DNA of 64,000 nt from Helicoverpa zea (taxonomy: Eukaryota; Arthropoda; Insecta; Lepidoptera; Noctuidae): assembly GCF_022581195.2 (NCBI RefSeq), contig NC_061473.1:434001-498000 (forward strand), in the 5' to 3' direction. The notes below the pieces were generated by a model, which was given only the letters and a program-made list of their open reading frames with translations, had not been told where the DNA came from and ran no database searches. Every line of letters starts with the position of its first letter. Within the stretch, counting starts at the first letter, position 1. A program made the position numbers and the translations under genes. This document shows, piece after piece, positions 59,501-64,000 of this stretch.

Positions 59501-59509
59501 GCTCCTCGT
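41579..59509 (-). CDS. Dipeptidyl-peptidase-IV-family protein, nucleophile replaced by Gly (DPP10-like); N-terminus off window
   Basis: Sixteen exons join in frame: 59509-59415, 51287-51160, 50754-50591, 48943-48726, 48423-48321, 48128-48007, 47636-47368, 47071-46906, 46492-46349, 45781-45641, 45222-45131, 44760-44640, 44363-44290, 43778-43618, 42991-42786 and 41728-41579, about 783 residues ending FPFRD. The beta-propeller part is seen in AEWSPVGATLVFVHDNDIYF and GVPDFLYETEVLRLDKALWF; the alpha/beta-hydrolase part in IVAEIDARGSGGQ, the elbow VGVWGRGFGGG, LLAHAAADLTAPPAH and YPDEGHSF. Asp and His of the triad remain but the elbow serine is Gly, as in vertebrate DPP10, which acts as a K+ channel auxiliary protein rather than a peptidase. 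The transmembrane N-terminus must lie beyond 64000. The 8.1-kb intron 51288-59414 and the 91-bp array at the penultimate donor are notable. Confidence 0.9.
41847..41944. repeat. Perfect-looking 37-bp hairpin next to the 91-bp array
   Basis: The arm GCGGAGTGGAGAAACTGAGA (41847 on, through AATATTAACCAATAGGA) is matched in reverse complement at 41908-41944 with one or two mismatches, around a 24-base loop. It looks like a foldback element directly abutting the tandem array. Confidence 0.75.
41945..42839. repeat. 91-bp minisatellite, about ten copies, duplicating an exon end plus splice donor
   Basis: The marker GTACAGTACCTGGTGTGTGT starts at 41958, 42049, 42140, 42231, 42322, 42413, 42504, 42595, 42686 and 42777, exactly 91 bases apart, and the units are nearly identical and GC-rich. 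On the minus strand each unit encodes LTAPPA.TLALARALIRSAA then LYTHQ and the donor CAG|GTACTG of the penultimate DPP exon. Only the copy nearest the exon body (donor at 42785) has the His codon (PPAH) instead of Ile. Since 91 is not divisible by three, most alternative donors would shift the frame. Confidence 0.95.
43187..43372. repeat. 21-bp tandem repeat, about eight copies
   Basis: The unit CAGTTTAAGACCACATATGAC repeats with small changes across a DPP intron. In one plus-strand frame it would encode QFKTTYD heptads, but there is no sign that this is translated. Confidence 0.85.
43840..43925 (+). mobile_element. 3' tail of an RTE-type non-LTR element
   Basis: 'gggggaggcctatgttcagc', 'agtggacgtcctatggctga', then (GAT)n is the usual 3' end of lepidopteran RTE-type elements; the coding part is absent. 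Similar scraps are seen at 36800-36850 and, reversed, at 5520-5550. Confidence 0.6.
44470..44625 (+). mobile_element. Degenerate SINE 3' part in a DPP intron
   Basis: 'ggtcagacaggcagtc', 'ttggtactcagctgtatc', 'acttgggaaaaggctaggct' followed by 'gatgat' match the 49757 SINE with decay. Confidence 0.6.
44925..45020 (-). repeat. Dispersed lepidopteran repeat fragment
   Basis: 'atcaaaatccattcggcagt', 'aaatttcacgctttaat' and 'attagtaggat' are the reverse of the repeat whose other end reads 'ctaatattataaag' at 56580 and 58540. Confidence 0.5.
45930..46090 (+). mobile_element. SINE 3' part in a DPP intron
   Basis: 'acgggtagtctgttggtaag', 'ccagcccggggaactgaatt', 'agtcgctccttg', 'tagactggtagccaacccca' match the 49757 family. 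Confidence 0.65.
49265..49545 (-). mobile_element. 3' coding remnant of a non-LTR retrotransposon (R1-type suspected)
   Basis: A GC-rich island between AT-rich flanks in a DPP intron. The minus strand carries frames with VRGERYWDAIVSFC and a following 'gagagatgactctcggacaa' end that I associate with the 3' end of lepidopteran R1-like elements. Two overlapping frames suggest decay. The family assignment is tentative. Confidence 0.45.
49757..50294 (+). mobile_element. Full-length tRNA-derived SINE with 14-bp target duplication
   Basis: It starts with a tRNA-like head (TGGCCTAGTGGGCAAAG as A box; GGTAATTCCAGG at about 49807 as a worn B box) and ends in GATGATGATGATGA. AACTAGATAATATA stands directly on both sides (49743-49756 and 50294-50307), a clear target-site duplication. 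It is the best preserved of at least nine copies in the window. A palindromic MITE (49979-50120) interrupts it. Confidence 0.9.
49979..50120. mobile_element. Palindromic 142-bp MITE nested in the SINE
   Basis: CCAGTTTCTTCATCAAAAGT at the left end is matched in reverse at the right end, and the arms (about 62 bp) pair along most of their length, containing 'aaagtaatgtctaaagtaaa' and its complement. Other SINE copies (35838, 38244) lack it at the corresponding place, between 'gaagccagt' and 'aagtctgacacc'. Confidence 0.85.
52600..52785 (+). mobile_element. SINE 3' part
   Basis: 'aaggtaactgggatgaggag', 'atcagataagcagttgctc', 'agttagacttgaagccaacg', 'gttgggaaaaggctaggcag' then 'atgat' follow the 49757 family. 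Confidence 0.7.
53585..53695 (+). repeat. Dispersed lepidopteran repeat fragment
   Basis: 'ccagctgtcccacgcggttt' followed by 'catccgcgattcg' is the start of the same repeat type as at 37428. Confidence 0.5.
56305..56770. mobile_element. MITE (GGTGACTGG ends) containing other repeats
   Basis: GGGTGACTGG at 56305 and CCAGTCACC at 56762-56770 are inverted, each next to TATATA. The interior holds the dispersed repeat also seen at 45262 (56425-56520) and the 'TATTATAAAGCTGAAGAG' repeat (56575-56745), so it is probably a MITE that collected insertions. The end motif is close to that of the foldback at 4031 (GGTTACTGG). Confidence 0.5.
56575..56745 (+). repeat. Dispersed lepidopteran repeat, near-complete unit
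   Basis: It runs from 'ctatactaatattataaagc' through 'cttatctcaggaactactgg', 'gatagcccatttatcgagga' to 'cgggtgaaactgctggcaga'. This repeat type is widespread in moth and butterfly genomes and is probably Helitron- or SINE-related. Confidence 0.75.
56812..56982. mobile_element. MITE, 171 bp
   Basis: GACACCTCCTACGTATATTA on the left and, reversed, GACACCTCCTAGGTACGTAT on the right, both running on into TTATCGTAACC, enclose an AT-rich core. Confidence 0.8.
58015..58140 (+). mobile_element. Degenerate SINE 3' part with an internal local duplication
   Basis: 'gtgaggaggtcagataacca', 'gtcactcacaaacactgg' and 'ctgatcccaacataa' follow the SINE 3' half; 'acaaacactggtaggt' is locally repeated. Confidence 0.5.
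58535..58700 (+). repeat. Dispersed lepidopteran repeat, diverged copy
   Basis: 'aaactaatattataaagctg', 'aagagtttattggtttc' and the end 'gttcccacggcatgggagcc' parallel the unit at 56575. Confidence 0.6.
58885..59300 (-). mobile_element. 3' end of an RTE-type reverse transcriptase (truncated)
   Basis: A 136-codon minus-strand frame includes LYGCETWTLTKQDISRLEAF, EMWCWRRI, LNRVGTKRQLLQNIENRR, MIGHLIRHDDF and a KRGRGRPRYSYIKQIKEK end. This is the conserved C-terminal part of RTE/craniate-Bov-B-type non-LTR reverse transcriptases found throughout insects. The polymerase core is missing, so the copy is 5'-truncated and inactive. It lies in the large DPP intron, in the same orientation as that gene. 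Confidence 0.85.
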
Positions 59510-60624
59510 CTGAAACAATTGAATATCACATTCAATTTCATATATTATTCAGACTGATATTTGGTAAATTATATGAGATCTTAAATCGTTTGGTAAATTA
59601 TATGAGATCTTAGATCTTAAACTCTCCAACTATAAGGACGTGTTTTTGTTGGAAAAAAGACAAATAAAAAACATCCAAATTGAGAGTCAACTCAAATTGA
59701 GAGTAATATCTAACCGAGAGGGGGTTGTTTAATCATTTTCACGTTCAAGTTGTTATTAAGTATAAGTTATCCTCAGACACCGTAATAAGTAGAAGCATAC
59801 AATAGTGTGGCCGTTATTTATACAAGAAAAATCCTGCACTTTCAAATTCCATTTAAAACTTAATATCTTTTGAGCATCGCTGTTAAAGTCTTCTCTAACC
59901 CACATTTACCCAAACTACATCCGAGAAATTCACGTGAAAATCTCCTGAAATACCTGTAGACTTCAACAAATTGCGTGTGTAACCCGCTTTATTTCCAAAC
60001 TGCCTACAAAAAGCGATTTGCAGCAGCGTGGAAACTACGGGGGTTTTATTACAACTAATATGGGAGAAAGGTACCTTACAGCCTGGAACGACCGTAGACA
60101 CGGAGTAAGGAAATATGAACGGAGATACCATAATGCAGGTAGGTCAGGCGCCTTCTTCTAGGTCAAATTCGTACAGTGGGCATGACTAAAACGATCAGTT
60201 ACGAGTGAACTAACGAGGCGTTCGGGTTCTTTGATACATCTGTCAATGATTTTTGATATGACAAAAGATGGTCGGGTCCAAAGAAGTTTTCCGCACATCC
60301 GGATTGAGGCGCGCTACCTTCTTAGGTAATTTTCCGTTATGGCACCTCCGCTAGTCATTTTGTTCTCCGTGACCGTAAAATATCTATGGGTCTTGTCAAA
60401 CTGGTGAAAATAGCTTTAGTTGATGTGCCCAATATAGCTTGAACCCTCAAGGTTAAGAAAAGGGATCAAGGCATACGTGGGTTGGCTATAAATAAATTAT
60501 ACGATTTTTTTCCTTTTTGAGCAAAAAACTGATTTCGTTTTTATTTTGAAGATTTGTAAGTTATTTTATTTTAATACGTTCAAAATAAATAACAGGCCTA
60601 ATTTTTAACCCATTTTAAAAAAGC

Positions 60625-60912
60625 CGAAGGGGTTTCAGATTAAGGAAAATCTTTGCTCTTCGGCACCTATTCTCAATGGGTATGGGCATGTGATGAGACG
60701 GTGTGAAACGCATGCTACAAAGAGTGTGCTAAGTATGAATGTGGAAGGATGGAGAGGCAGAGGTAGACCGAGGAAAAGATGGATTGATTGCCTGAAAGAG
60801 GACATGAAGCAGAAGGGAGTGGATGTAAGTATGACGTCTGACAGATAGGAATGGAAGAAAAAGACATGTTGCGCCGACCCCAAATGACTTGGGAACAGGG
60901 CAGGAAGATGAT
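60625..60912 (+). mobile_element. RTE-type 3' end, plus-strand copy
   Basis: Plus-strand codons give YGHVMRRCETHATKSVLSMN and WRGRGRPRKRWIDCLKEDMK, again the RTE C-terminal signature, followed by 'tgttgcgccgaccccaaatg', 'acttgggaacagggcaggaa' and GATGATGA. The upstream part is frameshifted or lost. Confidence 0.8.
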
Positions 60913-61429
60913 GACCTATTCTCAACAAACTAAAAAAAAAACACGGATTTTAATGTGACTTTCGGATTTTAATATGTAGAGTGATTCATGGGGAAGATTT
61001 GGTACCAGAAATCAGCACTAATTTAAGGTCAAAATGTAAACATCACACGTTTTTGCCGAAAACAGACGAAACAAACTCCCAAACAATACTTCGCGAGTAA
61101 CCTTTTCAGTAAAATCATGTTCACTAAGTAGGGTGTTAATATAGTAGTGGTACAAACAATGAGCCCACTATGTATGCTAGTTGCGAGGGTCGCTCCCTCC
61201 ATCAATCACTGGAGGGTACTCAGCTCTACTTGCTGTAACTACATACTGTAGTTACGTAGGGAAAGTAGAAGAGCCAGCATCGTCCTGCCTCAATTGCCAA
61301 GCTCACTTGCCCGTGGTGTACCATGCTGCAAAACGGACTGGTGACCGACTGATGTCGGTATAATCATTAATCACCATGCAGCACTAAGTGGTATATTAAA
61401 TGTCTTACTCGGAGACGGACAGCACCATG

Positions 61430-61592
61430 TTCTTATTTATACTTAACATTGTAAAGCTAAAGAGTTTGTCTGTTTGCTCGACCGCACTAATCTCTGGAAT
61501 AATGGTTCTTTCAATGTTAGATAGCCCATTTATCGAGACAGTCGAGCTTATGGACAAGTTCCCACGCGATGCGGGTAATGGCAGAAGCTAGT
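61430..61592 (+). repeat. Dispersed lepidopteran repeat, diverged copy
   Basis: 'ttgtaaagctaaagagtttg', 'gttagatagcccatttatcg', 'gcgggtaatggcagaagcta' follow the unit at 56575. Confidence 0.65.
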
Positions 61593-63164
61593 TAATTTTC
61601 AGATTCTCATTTCCAGATACCATAATATTTTACTTTATATGTAATGTGGAAACCTTATAGATATCAATTTCTATCTACAGCCTTACATAAATAAATCGTC
61701 AGATATATTATCAGGTACTACCATACTTACAAATTTCCACCACCATACTCATTATCGTTTGTTACCTAATTAAGGCGCCATAATTTCTCATAACGACCTT
61801 CTTACTCACCGTCGGAATTTACCTCAATCTATCACATACTGGATGTGCCTACAGCCGACTGGTGGGCGCAGTTGACCCCGGGATCTCAAGCTTTTGACCC
61901 CATTACACGGAGCTAATTAATTAACTAGGAAGCACTTCTAGTGATGTAGTGTTGGATAACTTAAGTGTCCGTGTAGCCTAAGTTGGGAAATAGGGGAGTT
62001 CTGTGATTTTAATTGAACTGTGTAATTGTAGTCTGGCTAATTGTTTTTGGAGAACACCTGGTTTTGCAAGAAAATAATGGCGTGATATAGAGGTACTAAA
62101 ACACTACTACGGGTACTTTTGTCTAGGTAAGACAGGGTTGGTTACCAATTCTACCGAGATTTAGGTATATTAGTTTAAAGTGTCAATTTTAGAAGGTAGA
62201 AAAATAAATAAAAAGCCATAAAAATCTGAAATATGTAGATTAAAGTAATCACCCAAAAGCATGATCGCCATGTAATTCACTTGATTATCAAAATTACGAG
62301 TACATAACTTTGAAACCTTCATCACAATGATATGGAATTGATATAATACTTTCATAAAACGTCTGTATACCATTGCTGAGTGTCACACTGATATTATGAC
62401 TCCACCATCTGCTATCTGTCAGATGACACGCCAGGGGTGTCACTTTAATATAATAATAAGCTGGGTCAGGCTTTTTGTTTTCAAATGTTATTGAAAATTC
62501 TTATATTTTCAATTTATATTATCTTATGTATGAATTCTTTAAAAAAATGTGAGTGGCATCAATATTGAAATTGGATGTTTTCTTGGATAGATTTTGTGTT
62601 GCTTTTTTGGGTACCAGAACGCAATTTGTTATTAAAATTGTTGGGGATTATGAAATGCGAATAATGTGAGGTTAACTTTTTTTATAAACTGGCCGTAAAC
62701 TGACTAATTATCAGTAGTTCAAAATGGCTGCTATACTTTGTACTTCATATGTTCAATAATAATGATGATATTTAACTTAATAATTTAATAAAAAATAATT
62801 AAATACACTTATGTAAATGGCAACCCTGTCCTGACATCACGTAATACAGTTGGCAACACTTGTGACGTTTAGCGCGGCGAATCATTTTAAAAGCTTCCCG
62901 CTTTTGTCCGCGACTGTCCGCGCCCCCCTCGCTCCTCACCTCGCCCCGCACGTCGCACCGTAATGTACAAGTGTACATTTTGGTTACAGTATTTTACTTG
63001 AAACTTTGTTGTGGACAAAGAAAGAAAGACTGCTTTCTCCTATTCTGTATAGGAGTTATGACGGTGTTTTAATTAAATTGATAATATAATATAATATCAA
63101 TTTGCTTGATAGCAAACGGTACAAACGGATTTTTTTTTGTTTTGCACTCACTACGTCTGTCCAC

Positions 63165-63292
63165 TTTCATACCAAAACTATTAAGCCAATGTAATGTTCA
63201 TATAGACTATAGTCTGAAAAAGACAGGCCACTTTATCCGCGTGAGGTAAGTAGTTCCGATGGAACGCAGGTGAAACTGCTGGCTGAAACCAG
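63165..63292 (+). repeat. Dispersed lepidopteran repeat, 3' part
   Basis: 'gaacgcaggtgaaactgctg' followed by 'gctgaaaccagtta' matches the 3' end of the 56575 repeat; the rest is diverged. Confidence 0.45.
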
Positions 63293-64000
63293 TTACTTAT
63301 AAAAATTTATCCCAGAATCAGTCAAAACCATTATCAATTCAGAAAATTCACCTCCAATAAATATCGATTATAAGTACTATAAACTACTCTTTATACTTTC
63401 AGCCGATATAATACTTACAGTTCGCACCCACGTATTCGAGTCACATACATTTAAACCTTATCCAAACAAAATTGCATTGAAGAAAAGGGCTTTCACAAAA
63501 ATCTTTTATGGTAACAAAGAGGGTTTTACTGTAAGCCCTTTGAAACCCTTACAGTACCCGCAGACTGCAAACTTTTAGTCGGCCGATAGTTTGTTTGGGC
63601 TCATAAATCAGTATGAAGGTGAATGGTAGTACGCACATTACAAAGATCAGGTATCTAGCCGGTATCAGACCGAGTGGTAACAATGATTGGAATCAAGTAT
63701 TCTTTTAAAAAAAAGTGTGCCAGTCATATGGTCAACTGTCGGCCGACTATTTATTGTGCAGCGTGCGAGCACTCTTGACGAATTATATACGGCACTCACG
63801 TACTAGGTAGGTGCTAAAATATGAGGGTTTTTGAAGGGTCGTAAGAGTAATAATGTTGTAATGTTATCGTTTCTATCGATTGAGAGCCAATGCCCGAAGT
63901 CCCCCAATTTCTTAGGGGACTTTGGTTATTGGGTGCTATGGTTAATGTATGTATGAGCTCGTGGATAAGTGTAATAACAACACAGGTCGATTGATCGACG

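Larger units (their letters stand above)
59510..64000. other. Probable further 5' intron of the DPP gene, with repeats
   Basis: The exon at 59509 starts in phase 1 after an acceptor, so coding exons for the propeller start and membrane anchor must lie upstream, and none could be recognised here. Contents: RTE fragment 60625-60912, dispersed repeats at 61430-61592 and 63165-63292, a short GC-rich block at 62870-62962, and AT-rich sequence. Confidence 0.45.

Overview
The window looks like nuclear DNA of a lepidopteran, most likely a noctuoid moth. It is AT-rich, its genes have many short exons with GT/AG introns, and it is full of insect repeats: tRNA-derived SINEs ending in GATGATGA, the dispersed 'TATTATAAAGCTGAAGAGTTTGT' type of repeat, foldback MITEs, RTE-type tails and a degraded non-LTR element with a restriction-like endonuclease. 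The order assignment is firm. The family is an inference, and no species is claimed. All gene models below were built by hand from splice sites and reading-frame continuity.

Layout. 1-1880: 5' part (gag start plus leader/LTR) of a minus-strand Ty3/gypsy-type LTR element. 1886-3175 (-): 5' exons of a secreted serine protease whose remaining exons are off the window or displaced by that element. 4713-6352 (-): small three-exon cuticle-like secreted protein with a TATA/initiator promoter. 8620-10019 (-): diverged COX4 paralogue. 10512-33294: four complete seven-exon genes (called SPH-A, B, C, D here) for secreted serine-protease homologues, each with a helical pro-region, a chymotrypsin-fold domain with all three catalytic residues replaced, and a long low-complexity C-terminal tail. 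Between them lie two near-identical small secreted-protein genes, two decayed first-exon copies and a nested pair of non-LTR retrotransposons. 34904-38015 (+): canonical COX4. 41579-59509 (-): sixteen exons of a dipeptidyl-peptidase-IV-family gene whose serine nucleophile is glycine (DPP10-like); its N-terminal exons lie beyond 64000. 59510-64000 appears to be more of its 5' intron plus repeats.

The most interesting system is the SPH cluster. All four proteins have His57 to Ser, Asp102 to Asn and Ser195 to Val or Ala, yet keep the Arg|Ile activation-like junction and the disulfide cysteines. This suggests conserved non-catalytic, probably secreted, scaffold or binding proteins. The arrangement is an inverted segmental duplication. 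One arm holds a decayed SPH-C-like first exon, SPH-A and COX4-like, read on the minus strand. The other holds SPH-C, SPH-D and COX4, read on the plus strand. Thus the COX4 paralogue and the SPHs were apparently copied together. A separate tandem duplication produced the two small secreted genes, each divergent from an SPH-B first exon (one intact, one broken).

The second notable structure is a 91-bp tandem array (about ten copies) that repeats the 3' end of the penultimate DPP exon together with its splice donor.
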